Of a DNA stretch of 64,000 nucleotides, positions 51,041-62,910 are shown piece after piece. The notes below the pieces were generated by a model, which was not told where the DNA came from, searched no databases, and saw nothing but the letters and a program-made list of their open reading frames with translations. Every line of letters starts with the position of its first letter. Positions within the stretch are counted from its first letter, which is position 1. The position numbers and the translations under genes are program-made. Source of the DNA: Chamaea fasciata (lineage: Eukaryota; Chordata; Aves; Passeriformes; Sylviidae); NCBI GenBank assembly GCA_029207755.1, contig JARCOQ010000003.1, positions 1,488,001 to 1,552,000 on the forward strand. Reading direction: 5' to 3'.

Positions 51041-54000
51041 AAGAGCAGAATTTGAGTCTTCATCTTCTTGCCTACCCTGGCAAAGGTTCCTTGGAGAGCC
51101 AAGTCTTTCAGGGGAGCGCTGCTCCGTGGTGACTTGTCAGCGCTGAGACCCCGAGGAATTGTCATTTTGCTGCCACCTGGTACGGCTGTTTCCACAGCGG
51201 ATCCAGCTCTGACAGCGATTTTTCCCGTTGGCCGTGAGAACCCACCTGAAGGAGGGAAAAACGGCGGTGACAAAAGGCTGTGTCAGTGCTGATCGTGTCT
51301 GAAACATGGGATGTGACTGTGTGTCTCCTACCACAGCCAGTATCGTCATTTATCACAGGGCTGGCTTGTCACTGACCCCTGCATTTCACCCAAACCTGTA
51401 CGGTCATATTGCTCCAAATTAACCAGAGGACAGGAAAAAAAAAAAGATTGAGCCGTAATAATTAAAATCCTCACCCAAGCTCTTTGGCAACTTGTTCTCT
51501 CCCGAACGCGTCGCTGACTTTTTGACAAATGTGTCAGATGATCTTGCAAAATCTTAACTTGGGGCGGGTTGCGAAACTTCTCCGAGCTGGTTTCTCGGCG
51601 GACTTTTCCTTCCTGTGTGCTGTCCCACTTGTGCTGCCGAGTGACTGCAGCAGCTCTGTCGGGAACCCTCCAGAGGCTGACATTCCGGATCTTCCTCGCC
51701 TTTCACTGGGTTTGGTTACCTTTCCTGCGGTAAAGAAAAAAAAAGTTAATTGCTTCTTTTCTTCGGAGGATTTGCAGTCTGCGGAGTAGAGGCTGGGAGG
51801 TTTCTTGTAGGTAGAGCTTTGAGTGTGTAATTCTCAAACTTGTCGAGGACAGGCCAAAGGCGGGAGGGATGGAGGGAAGATACTGGCAAGGGTGAACTTA
51901 TTGCGGCAACAAGTTCTCTGTAAAAAGTGCAGAATATAGAAAAAACCCCACGTATTTCATCAAAATAATGAGGTTTTTTTTAACTTCTGGGTTTCATGTT
52001 AATGTTTCTTGAAGGCCAGTAGGATTGATTGCCTTCCAAAAGCTCGAAACCGTCTTTGTCCCTCTCACAGGTTGTTGGTTTGGGGTTTTTTTCTTCCTTT
52101 ATCTCTTCATTACATTTTCTATTACTCTGCGGTAGAAACGCACCAGTAATTTTGAAGCAAGTAGGCATCCATTTGCTTTTTTAATTCAAATTTTATTTGT
52201 AGGTATAGGCAATATTAGTCCCTAACACGTTTTTAACCCAAATGTTGACAATTTAGGAAGAAGGCTGTCTGGTTGGGTGCGTGTGCAATCACGGGGTGAG
52301 TGTTTGGTGTTTCTGGCGTGTCACAGGCTGTGTTCATATGAGTGCTTATTATGGAATCATTGGGGGGAAACTCCTGGCCCTGCACGGGACAGTGCTTCAT
52401 GTGGTTTGGAGAAGAATTTGTGCCTGTGAGTGCGGTTCACAAAAATTCCTAATGTGTTATCCCTGCTCTGACCTCACAGCGATGTATTTTTGATGTTTTT
52501 ATCAGTTCACGGTTGTGGATCCCTGTATGTAAGCAAGCACTGTGATGTGCTTAAAAAACAGCAAAAAAAGGAAAGAGATGGTGATGATAGAATCAAATAC
52601 AGACTCTTCCTGTCGTTTTGGTACAGAGTGAAGAAGCCACCGACCAAAAGTTGGGGAATAAATGTCAGAGCTGTCCAGTCACCTTTTGCTTTTACATAAG
52701 AAGCACCGACAGGTACCTGGGACTGGATCCTGCTCTGTGCCTGCATCTTTCTCGCTGATTTCCCTGCACATTTCAGGATTTCGAAGGTGGCCAAGTCTCC
52801 AGATCGTGTAAAACCCAGGGAAAAGACTGGCTCGTGATGAACTGTGCCGAAGAATGATTGAATTGGCGCCCCGCGAGAGGCAATTAGCATTTCAGCCAGG
52901 AAAAGAATCCCTGTGTGTGTGATGGGTGTGGTGCTGAGAGTTTTCAAGGGAGAATTGATGAAACAGTTTCTGTCAGCGGTTGGTTACGGAAGCTTTGTTG
53001 TTCGGGGGAAGTACAACAGTGAGGGTTGGAAAGCAGTTAATTTGGAGGTGGTTTTGTTTGCCTCTATGAATAACTTCTGAAATTTAGCGGCTGAACTCTT
53101 CTTTAACTCAGAAGAGTTAGTCTTGAGAGTGAATTGACTGAATCCCTACTCCGGCTATCTGGATCAAATGAGCAAGAAATCTTGACCTGTGGGTGGGAAT
53201 GACGAATTTTCCTGTAAAAGGGTAAATTCCCAGAGGCTCAGTGGTTTATGAACCGGCAGACGACCTGTGTGTTGGTCTGGGATTTACAGGAGAATTTAGG
53301 GTGCTGTGGGATGCTCAGGCTCCTGCCCGAGATTCCTCCGGGGCACTTCGGGATCGGTGTCTGTGCTCCCAGCCTAGTGCTGCTTGTGCAGCTGGAACTG
53401 GGGATTGTGAACTGAATTGAGGAACTGAGCGGATTATTGAGAAATAACCTTTGCTGTTTGCTTGTCTTCAGGGTTATACATAATGTGACACAAATATGGG
53501 GATTCACGGCCTGGGAAAGGATGGAATTCTTATAACTGAGTGTGAGGAGAGCTGCTGCTGAAATCCCCACTGCATCCTGAATGTAGTGCTGCTTTATCTT
53601 CTACTCCAGCAATCAATTGTATTTTTTAATCTGGTGTTTGAAAGATAGAAACTGCTAATGGGAAAGCTGTCTTTGGGGTGGGAATTGTTGTTGCAAACTT
53701 ATCGTTGATGTTCTTTTGAATAAAAACAAAGCCCATGCAGAACAAGTTGATGAGTCAAGCCACTCTCCGGCTTTGTGGGTGCCCACTTTGGTGTGCAGGT
53801 AACAGGTACAGAAGGTGCCACTCGGGTTTAGAAGTTTCTGATCGGGTTAGATGCTTATCTGCTGCTAACAAAAACGGGAGTCAGCTGCCTAGGCGGCTTA
53901 AAGATCCTTTACAAAATCCTCCTGGTACTTACATGTGTCTTTAGCTGCCTAAAGCTGCTGGAGAAATTGTTCCCTTTTCCATAAACTTGATAGGCTGGAA

Positions 54001-55860
54001 CGAGATCTGTATCTTAGCTTTGAAGGAGGACAATGAAGTTCTCTGCTTACAGCTGCACTGATTTTTCTGAACTTTAAATGAATTATTCAGAAATACGAAG
54101 AATTTTTCCTGTGAATGTTAATTACACCTGGAACCAAAGCCAGGTGAAGGTAAAAGCATTTTTCATGTATTTGCATTTTAAAATGTAGGTTTTGCAGTGT
54201 TTAGCTCATTACTGCGAGTTCAGAGGCAGATCCCAGAATTCTGACATGAACAGTCACGGTATGAGTTTGGTTTGAATTGACTTCTGAGCAACCGCAGAGC
54301 ACTGGCAGGGAGATACGGCTGGGAATTTCACCCTCCCACTTGTGTATCCCATCACACAGAGGCGGCAGCTTGGGGGAAGTCAAATTGAAATCCGATCTTA
54401 ATTTTTAACCCAAAAGGACGGCGGTAACCAGGGCTCGGTGTTGATTTCATCAGCCCTGCCAAGTTACGTTGTCCTTGTTTTCTGAAACATGTTTTGTGCC
54501 TAACCTGGGCAAGAGGACAAAGCAGAGGTAAAATTTTGATGGCCTGAGGTATGGTGCTTGAAGGATGGTTTTATTAGTTGACTAAATAATGATTGCTCTC
54601 CCTGCAGACAATAAAGGTGGTTGGAATATGGTTGAGGCAGGATTAATTACTGGTTTTGAGATAAAACCGGAAGAGATAGCAGGAGCAGGTGAGTTGTCTC
54701 GTTTGTGGAAATTATGGTTATCTGCATTTTGCGTAGCATTTGTAGATCAGGAGTTTTATTTCAAATACAGCACAACAGGAAGAAGTGAGAGTGTGTGTCC
54801 TGCAGACTTTCTCCCTTTAAGTGCCGGCTGAAAGCATTGCTCGGATTTGCAGTGTGTTTTATCCATTCTGTCTCACCAGAACTAGCACTCCCACGAGGTG
54901 TCTGGGGGGGAAGGTGGTTCCTTGTCCACTTCTTTGGCTTTCTAATAATCCTGGGCAGATAAAGTGCAGCTGAAAGGGGAGCCACGGGCGGGTCACGCTG
55001 GGTCAGTCACTGACCTGGGTACAGAAAGTGCCAGAGAAATTCTGGCCCCAGAGTGTCCCTTGCGCTGGAATGGGTGGCCCAGACTCCTCCTGCCTGTGCT
55101 GGAGCAGGGCTGGTTGTGTCTGGCCCTGCCGAGGGAGCTCTGGATGAAAGCAGGAGCAGCAGTGTGCTGGTACATGAAAGCTGAGGCTGATCTGCCCTGG
55201 CCTGGGCTGTGTGAGCCTTCCCTCTTCTCCTGCACCATTCCTGGTGTTTGCAGCACATGCCGAAAGCTGTGAGCTGGCTGAAAGCTGATTGCTGCTTTAT
55301 TGCAGGCTCTTTATCGGCCTCCAGCTCCCTGAGCTGATTCACCACAATCAAATCAGTGCAGAGGTAGATGGGACTGTGCTGCTTATGCAAGAGAAGGAAT
55401 AAATTACAGGAGTGAGTCAGCTCTGACTGAAACTGTTTTAAACTGCCATGGAGCTGTGCTCCCCAACTTCGAATTGATGTCGTGAATGACAATTCATTTT
55501 GTTCCAGGAAACATTCCTCTGCTGACACTCAGTTAAACCCCTTCTCTTGATTCTTTGTAATTTATTGTTCATTCAAGCTGAAGCCTGTCAAGTGAAAACT
55601 GAGGTTGTTCATAAATCAGAAGCTGGCAGCTCCAGGTTGTTCCTAACAAATTTACAACATCGTCATTCTCAAGCTTGAACTGACCTTAGAATGACACGGG
55701 AAATTTTTGTATTAGCAAATTGGAAAAAGCAGGTCACATCTGCTACCACAGGCCCTCAACTACTGGCATATTAGACTTGAACATTTCATTTTTACAGTGA
55801 GTTGAGTTCTTACCCTCGGTTGTCAGTGTGAAATCTCAATTACTGAAAAAAAAACTCCAA

Positions 55861-55940
55861 CAAACCCAAACCAACAACCCAAACCATTTTTACTGTTAAA
55901 CTTCTTTCATCGCTTTTTTTTTGTTGTTGGTTTGGGTTTG
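55861..55940. repeat. Perfect 18-bp inverted repeat with 44-nt loop
   Basis: CAAACCCAAACCAACAAC at 55861-55878 is the exact reverse complement of 55923-55940. Outside these arms are A-rich (55845-55854) and T-rich (55943-55949) runs that could extend the stem imperfectly. It sits in B3GNT2 intron 1. Confidence 0.9.
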
Positions 55941-58900
55941 GGTTTTTTTCATGAGCAGTTAGGAACACCTTCACAGGTGTCTAGTGTGGCTGCAGGCATG
56001 CCAGTGTAGAATTGCAATGTTAGCATGAGGCACTCATTTATTAAGACAACTGCCATTGTTTAAATTGACTTGTGTAGGTGTGGTGTACATGTGCAGCTAC
56101 ACTGCTTGTTCATCCCTGTGGAAAAACCATGACCAAACTCAAGTATTCTGTACCAGCAGAAAAATTGGAGTATCCTTAAACCCGGGGTTAAATTTACAGA
56201 ATATTTTTCATGATGGCCTTTTCTTGCCTTGATCTTCTGTAGAAACACAAGAATTCAAATATGAAACTTGAACGTTCTTTCAGCCGATCCAAGGATTTAA
56301 TTTGAACAGGCTAAAAGAAAATATTTAGGTCTAACTTGCAGTGAATTCAGTAGATACACCATATTTAAATATTTTCTCAATTCAAAGCCAGAGCTTTTGT
56401 GAGAGACACCTGCAAATAACTTAAAATACAGACAGGCTTGGGATGATCTGGTCATTTACTGTGAGCTGACTTATTTAAAATGGCTGAAAAAGTAGATTAC
56501 TCTCTGGCTGGAGGTTTGGGGATTTCAGCACTTTGGTTTGGGGTTGGAAGTATTCAGTTTGAGGCAGTGGTGAGCTGATGCTATCTCTTCCTTTGCTAAG
56601 TGTTCTGTCAAGCAGAAATTTCACACAGGGTGGTTTTAAGGAAGCGGAAAGCAAGTTTTTACTGTTGAATGACTTCGTGAAGATAACTTGATGCACTCTC
56701 TGTGGTGTTGCTGCAGTGTCTCTAAGCACCAACATGAAGTCAACCAAGCTTCTGTTTCATAGATGTTATTTTAAATAGCACACCTTAAAAAGGCAACGTT
56801 CTGGTAGCTTCACTTCACTGCTGGAGGTAGGAGAACACCTGAAAGTAGTCCAAATGGTGACAGAAAAGGAGATTCTGCAATTCTGCAGGTTTCTAGGGTG
56901 GTGTTCTCACCTAATGAAGGTGCAGGAATGTGGTCACTTGTGGCTGGTGCTGGAGAAAAACCCTGCTGGGACATGTTTCCTCTGCTCAGCTGTGGTTGTG
57001 GCTTGGATGAGGTCAGAGAGCAAGAATGTCATGTGTTTTTATTAATATTTTTATTCATATTATTCTTGCTAATGAGTTAGAGAGTTCCTGTCTTGTGTGG
57101 TTAATAGCGTAGTGAGTCATTCAAAGTTCTTGGTGTGGGGAAAAATTGAGGAACCAGCATAATTATTGAAAATACAGAGAGATTCAAAGAATGGTTGGAC
57201 AAAGCGAGGTTAGGTTCAACTGCATAAGTAAACATTGCTCAAAAGCGAGTCTGGCCCTCTAAAACCTGATTACAGAAAACCAGGGGAGCAGTACTAGACA
57301 AATGCCTCTTGGCTCTGGGGGAGTTTTGTTGGGTTTTTTGGCGTTGCTTTTGAGGGATTTTGGAGCAAAAATGCGCTGAAAATGACTAGTGGGAGCCAGA
57401 ACGTGAAGTTACTTTGGCAGCTATTCAAACTCTTTAGAGTTCTTTATGCCTTGGGCTGTGTTTTAGGAAAATGTATGCACATCCTTCCCGAGTCTTGCTG
57501 TATTTACTCAGGTCTCGAAATTCCATGCCTGAGTTTCACTGGTGTCCTTTGGTATTAAAACACTGCAAGATTAGAATTTCTCCCAAAGCCAAATAATATG
57601 CTGAAAGATGTCTCAAAGCAGGTTAAATGCGAATAATTAAAAGTGATGTTAAAATAAACATCAGCTGCTGTGAATTTCAGTGCAGTTGTTGATGCTTTGG
57701 GTCGGGTGTTGCTATCCTGGATACTTTCCTGCAGCTGGAACAGTTGTTTCAGGCTGTCTTGGTTGGAGAACACAGAAAATGTCAGTCAGATACCTGAATT
57801 ACAGCTTGGCTTTGCCAGATTCCTGATCGTTTAGTCCTGCACCAGCAGGGTGGTAGGTGTGATGGCTGCAGGTATTATCTTATCTTTTGTCAGCCCCAGT
57901 AAGTAAACGGACGTGTAATGTTTGGGTTTGGCAGTCAGATAATGAAGATGTGGTACTCAGCCCACTTAGAAAATACAGCCTCACTCCTGCCCTCAGAGAA
58001 GTATTTGCAGTGAAAGCTTCTGTCAGGCGCCAAGGAGGTGGAAAAGTTGGGTGTTTTACCCTGTGCCCGCACAAACGATTGGATTGATCCAGCTGCTTGT
58101 GGATCCGCAGCCTGGAGCAGGGCTGGGAGGATTCGCTTGTGCTGTGACACCACTTTCTGTGCTTTGTGAGCTGCAACCACCGACAGCTCGCCAGACTTGT
58201 GCGTTTCCTGCTGCAAAGCTCTACCAAGTGTAGCAGTGAACGGGGAGTTTTCTGCTCGGGATCCCTGTCTCATTTGGACTGAAGGATTTTGCGAAGTGTT
58301 TGTCATATAAAGTCTCTGCCAACGTGTCAGAAGAGTCTCAGGTCAAGCCCCCGGATGCCTTAGGGGTGTTGAATGCTCTCAGCTGGGTGAGCTGGGGGCT
58401 GTGACAGATGAGCTGTGTGGTGCTGTATGTCCTGAAAAATGAAGCTTTGGCCGAGCTCTTGACAGTCCCGTGTTTGTTGGCTGTTCCTAGGAGGGAGCAG
58501 TCACCCTGTTGTCTCTGGAGCTCCGGGATCATAGGTCAGATTCCACATCATTTGTTGCCTAGTGAGAAGTGCTGCAGAGGACAGGGCAGATAAGCCCTGA
58601 TGTTCATGCTGAGCTCTGTGGAACAGCACAAAACAGGGGATGGCTCCTTCTCCAGTATTTTTGTGCCTAGTGAAAGGGAAATGGAGAAAACCGGTGTGTT
58701 TATCTGTTTTTAGTAGCAGGTAAAAGAGGAAGATAAAGTTTCTTTAAAGCCTGTGTGACCAATCCCAGTGCTTTCTTTAGCAGTTCAGCTGTTTATCTTG
58801 AACGATTACACTGACCACAAGTGTGGTTTGGTTTTTTTTCAGGTATAGAAGAAAACCACTTTGAAATTAGAACAGAAACTTCCTGGCTGACTGAGAGCAG

Positions 58901-59617
58901 AATACGAGATAAAGTAGATCTGGCCTGAGCGTATCCAGAGATAAATATGCAGATGGTACACGAGGAGGCACAGGCATTTTTCTGAGAGGCCCTTTTTTTC
59001 TAGGAGTGGCTTTGGATTTCAGTTCCAGAAAAACACCCACACCCCCCCCTTTTGGATTTAATAGCGGTTATGGGTCAAATAAGAAAAAAAAAAAAAAAGG
59101 ATTACTGATTAGTTACTTGCTTTCTTCCTAAAGTTTTAGTAGCTTAGTGTTGAACTTGTTGAGGAGTTAAACAAAAGTAAGACTGATGAGACCGTAAGAG
59201 ACCAGTGTAACTCAGGTGTCTGGGGACGGCTGAAAAGAAGAAAAGAGCAGCAAATACAAGGGGTGCTTCTCAGTGTGCCCCCCTGGCTGCTGTTGCTCTG
59301 TGACCTCAGGGCCTGAGGCAGTGCTCACAGCTGGGCTTCCAACAGTCGGTGCAAATCCTTTATTGCATTAGGTTTTTCTGATCTTCCAATAAGCGTTTGT
59401 CCTCCTGGCACGTGAAAGTGAGTTGTGCGTGTGACTTCAGCGTGGGCTTTGTAACCTCCTTATTCACCCTGAATTATTTGTGGGGCTCGGACACTGATGT
59501 AGCCCAGGGCTGGTGAACAGTTTGGCAAGCACTGCTCCAGAGGAACAGGCTGTTTTCATGTTGCTCCTTGTGCTGTATAACTTGTGCCTGCGTTCTGGCA
59601 GCTGTGGAGGAAAGAGG

Positions 59618-59663
59618 GACTGATCCATTTTCTCCCCCAGGACCGATCCGTTTTCTCCCCCAG
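59618..59663 (+). repeat. Tandem 23-bp duplication resembling two 3' splice sites
   Basis: Copies at 59618-59640 and 59641-59663 match at 21 of 23 positions. Each ends TTTTCTCCCCCAG, a good pyrimidine tract plus AG. Located about 0.83 kb upstream of the B3GNT2 coding exon. Confidence 0.85.
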
Positions 59664-60488
59664 TACAAACTGAAGCTGGATCACAGAACTTTTGGCATGA
59701 CAGAGATGTACACATGCTGTTCCAAGTCTTGCATATATGGGAGACCTCTCCTTTTTTTATTTCTTTTCAGGTTTTTTTTCCTTCCTAGTAATAATTGCAC
59801 TTCTGCTTTCATTTACTGTTTGAATTCCTTTTTTTCAGTTGCGGAGGGGAAAAAAATTTCCAAGTTCGTGTTCTCTTCTGTTTGAATATCAGCAATGCAG
59901 CTGGCAAGTTGTGTCAGCCTTTCTTCCAAGGAGCAGCCAAGTGAAATTGTCAGAAACTGATTGTGTGCTTTAAAATTTTGGCTCTGCTCCTTACGTATTT
60001 GGAAGGTGTGAGAGTGCAAGTATAAAAGCTTGAAACCTAATTTAAAAATAACTGACCTTATCATATAGCAATTTATTCTATACCCTTCAGCTCACCTTAC
60101 TAGCAGGGAAAAAATAAAAAAGGTTTCTCAGCCTGCCTTTGCCAAGCTGAGGGCTCAGATTCCAATTATTATACAGTCAAGTGTTTAAAGGGGATCTAGA
60201 TGAGAAGCAAAAACTGCTGCCTGATTTAAACTCGCCATGAAAAGCTGTGTGACTTCCCTAAGCTGCAAATGGAAACCTCACATTTGCACCAGCTTGCTGA
60301 TGAAACCCCAAACCATCTGTGTGTGTATTAGAGACAGATCAGCTTTTCCTCCCTCGGGGGTGGGAGTAACCTTGGTTTTTAGGCTACTAACTTGCATTTG
60401 AAAGTAGTTTGCATTTTTTAACTGAGATCGAGAACTTGCTGTGAAGAAAGCTAAAAATTGGTTTTTTTTTTTAAATTTATTTCTAGAT

Positions 60489-60695
60489 ATGAGAAATGAG
60501 TGTTGGACGCAGAAGATTAAAGCTGCTGGGAATTCTGATGATGGTAAACATTTTTATTTATGTGATCGTGGAAGTCTCCAAGAGCGGCAGCCAAGACAAG
60601 AATGCCAAGGGCCGTGTTGTCATACCACGGAGCAAGTTCTGGAGGAAATACACTCCTCACAAAGCTTATTGGAACAAGCAGCAACAGAAGCTTGA
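60489..60695 (+). other. Out-of-frame ORF overlapping the B3GNT2 start
   Basis: The first ATG in the coding exon (60489) is not the B3GNT2 start. It opens a 68-residue frame shifted relative to the main one, starting MRNECWTQKIKAAG and ending at 60695 inside the B3GNT2 coding region. With exon 1 ending at 48748 it also joins in frame to the weak-context ATG at 48694, giving 87 residues. The peptide has no recognisable domain, so any role would be in translational control. Leaky scanning past it is assumed, because the 397-residue frame is clearly the real product. Confidence 0.4.
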
Positions 60696-61689
60696 GCTGC
60701 TCTACAACCCCATCCTGTCCTTGCTTTCCAATATGACTGTGGAAGAGAACTTACTTTCTAACCTGAGCGCTCTCAATTCCTGTGACCCTGACCCCACGGT
60801 GCACTCGGAGGTCAGTGACTTTGCAAACCTGCCAGACAGATTCAAAGACTTCCTCCTCTATTTGAGGTGCAGGAATTACTCCTTGCTAATGGATCAGCCA
60901 AACAAGTGTGAACAGAAACCTTTCCTGCTGCTGGCTATTAAGTCCCTTATACCCCATTTCGACAGAAGACAAGCAATTAGGGAATCCTGGGGCAAGGAAA
61001 TAGAATCAGGGGACGTGATAGTCAGAAGGGTCTTCTTGCTTGGGCAGACCCCACCGGAGGATAATTTCCCTGACCTTTCACACATGATTAAATTTGAGAG
61101 TGACACCCATGGAGACATTCTCCTCTGGAACTACAGAGACACTTTCTTCAATCTGACTCTGAAAGAGGTGCTGTTTCTCAAGTGGGTCAGCAGCAGCTGC
61201 GCCAACGTCCAGTTTATTTTTAAGGGTGATGATGATGTTTTTGTGAATACCAATCAGATCCTGGATTACTTGAAGAGCTTATCAAAGGAAAAAGCCAAAG
61301 ACTTATTTATAGGTGACGTGATCAAAGATGCTGGACCTCACAGAGAGAAAAAATTGAAGTACTATATCCCAGAAAGCGTTTATGAAGGTTCATATCCCCC
61401 ATACGCAGGAGGTGGTGGGTTCCTGTACTCCGGTGACCTGGCACTAAGACTGAATAATGCATCTGACCAGGTGCTCCTCTACCCTATTGATGATGTTTAT
61501 ACTGGAATGTGCCTTCAGAAGCTTGGGCTTGCTCCAGAGAAACACAAAGGCTTCAAAACATTTGATATCGAAGAGAAATACAGAAATAACATCTGTTCCT
61601 ACACAAACTTAATGTTAGTGCATAGTAGAAAACCTCAAGAAATGATTAAGATTTGGACACGCTTGCAAGATCCACACTTAAATTGTTAA
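60496..61689 (+). CDS. B3GNT2: N-acetyllactosaminide beta-1,3-N-acetylglucosaminyltransferase 2
   Basis: An intact 397-residue, single-exon coding region, the usual length for B3GNT2. The enzyme (CAZy GT31) transfers GlcNAc from UDP-GlcNAc in beta-1,3 linkage to galactose. This builds poly-N-acetyllactosamine chains on glycoproteins in the Golgi. Visible features in order: a short basic cytosolic tail (residues 4-9), a single type II membrane anchor at about 10-27, a luminal stem, then GT31 motifs. The motifs are RQAIRESWG (158-166), VFLLGQ (179-184), a DDD metal/UDP-binding triad at 245-247 in FKGDDDVFV, YPPYAGGGGFLYSG (300-313) and IDDVYTG (331-337), whose second Asp (D333) is the expected catalytic base. 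N-glycosylation sequons are at N79, N89, N127, N219 and N321. The start is the ATG 9 nt inside the exon (G at -3). An out-of-frame ATG at 60489 precedes it by 7 nt. COMMD1 as upstream neighbour matches human 2p15. Confidence 0.99.
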   Translation: MSVGRRRLKLLGILMMVNIFIYVIVEVSKSGSQDKNAKGRVVIPRSKFWRKYTPHKAYWNKQQQKLELLYNPILSLLSNMTVEENLLSNLSALNSCDPDPTVHSEVSDFANLPDRFKDFLLYLRCRNYSLLMDQPNKCEQKPFLLLAIKSLIPHFDRRQAIRESWGKEIESGDVIVRRVFLLGQTPPEDNFPDLSHMIKFESDTHGDILLWNYRDTFFNLTLKEVLFLKWVSSSCANVQFIFKGDDDVFVNTNQILDYLKSLSKEKAKDLFIGDVIKDAGPHREKKLKYYIPESVYEGSYPPYAGGGGFLYSGDLALRLNNASDQVLLYPIDDVYTGMCLQKLGLAPEKHKGFKTFDIEEKYRNNICSYTNLMLVHSRKPQEMIKIWTRLQDPHLNC

Positions 61690-62870
61690 GGTAATGTGCA
61701 TAAATAAGTGTCTTAAGTCCAAAAAACTTTGCAAGTTTGGATCACTGAATAGCTGAATTAATAGCTGTAATTCTCGCTGTAAACTTTTTCCTGTACTTCT
61801 GAAAATGAGAGTAATGCTGAAATTGGAAGGGGTGGCTCGAAGACCTGGTCCTGGCTTTTCCACTGTCCTGGTGGTCGTTATGTTTCATTGTTGGTCTTAA
61901 TTTTAAAGAAGACTTTGAAGCTATAACTAGCTGTCAGTGACTGGTTAGCTGTGCTGGAAACAGGGGTTGCCTACCACGATGCATCTTTCATTAATTGTGA
62001 TGGTGGAAGAAAATGTTCCCTTGAGTGGTGTTTGTGTGTGGAAACCACTGTCGATGGAAAATACACAAATTTGGGGGAGCGGAGTTTTACTTTTAGATAT
62101 GATACGTTGACGAGACTTTAATTTATGGTTTTCAGTCCCTTTGCCCCCCTGGAACAGTATTTTTTTTTTTCCCCCTTTACTTACAATTCTTTGTGCAAAG
62201 TGTACCTGTGTCTGAAGGATTTACCTTTTTATTAGGTGGAGCTTTTTTTTGTGTTTTTTTTTTTTTTTAACAAAAATCCCATAATTCTGCTTGAAATGCC
62301 CCCTAAGAGATCAATGTGTAAGGAAAAAGGGTTTTTTTGGGGTTGAGCAGACAGGGCTGCCCCAGCCTCAGTCCTGCATACTGAAGCTGATTTGTTGCTC
62401 ATGTTAATTGTGTGGAAAGCTGCTCTGGTCAATCCTTGGTTTCTGTTTGGGCACCAGAAGTGATCAGGTAGTTTGGTTTGCTGGAAATGTCTGAAATTGC
62501 ACACTGCCTCTTGAGAGCACGGTTCGCGTCTCCTGCGGGGGCGGCGGCCAGTCCAGAGCTGTGCACATCCCAAGAGCTTCGAATTCCCAACCAAACTCTG
62601 AAGGTTGCATGCAGCCTCATGTAGAGTCACACGTTGTCCTCAAAACTCAGATCTCCTCTATCTCCACATCTTGCTTATCAGAATTACTCTTCAATAGTGG
62701 TCGCTTTCTTTGTATATGTAGAAGTGCCTGTCTATTTATTGTTCAGATGGAAGACCAAAACATTTTTCTTAAATATATATTTTGTGTAACATTTTATTTG
62801 TATAGTGTTGTCACTCGGATATTTAAATATAGAGCATGATATTTTAAATCTGAGATGTGTAAACGTGGTA

Positions 62871-62876
62871 AATAAA
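62871..62876 (+). terminator. B3GNT2: B3GNT2 poly(A) signal, proximal
   Basis: Canonical AATAAA followed by a T-rich element at about 62885-62894. It lies about 1.18 kb after the stop codon in a strongly AT-rich end. Confidence 0.75.
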
Positions 62877-62904
62877 GCTAATTGTTATTTTTTTGAATTT
62901 GAAA

Positions 62905-62910
62905 AATAAA
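62905..62910 (+). terminator. B3GNT2: B3GNT2 poly(A) signal, distal
   Basis: A second canonical AATAAA 34 nt after the first, followed by TGTG and T-rich sequence (62911-62930). Either or both may be used. Confidence 0.65.

Larger units (their letters stand above)
48749..60486 (+). other. B3GNT2: B3GNT2 intron 1 (11.7 kb)
   Basis: Runs from GTACGG at 48749 to the acceptor TTTCTAG ending at 60486, which follows a long T-rich tract at about 60462-60484. The donor side starts with a G13 run and an A/C-rich tract. The first 500 bp remain CpG-rich. Further in are a CRE-like/TATA-like pair at 51011-51030, an 18-bp perfect inverted repeat at 55861-55940 and a tandem 23-bp duplication at 59618-59663. 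I find no other exon or RNA gene. Confidence 0.65.
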
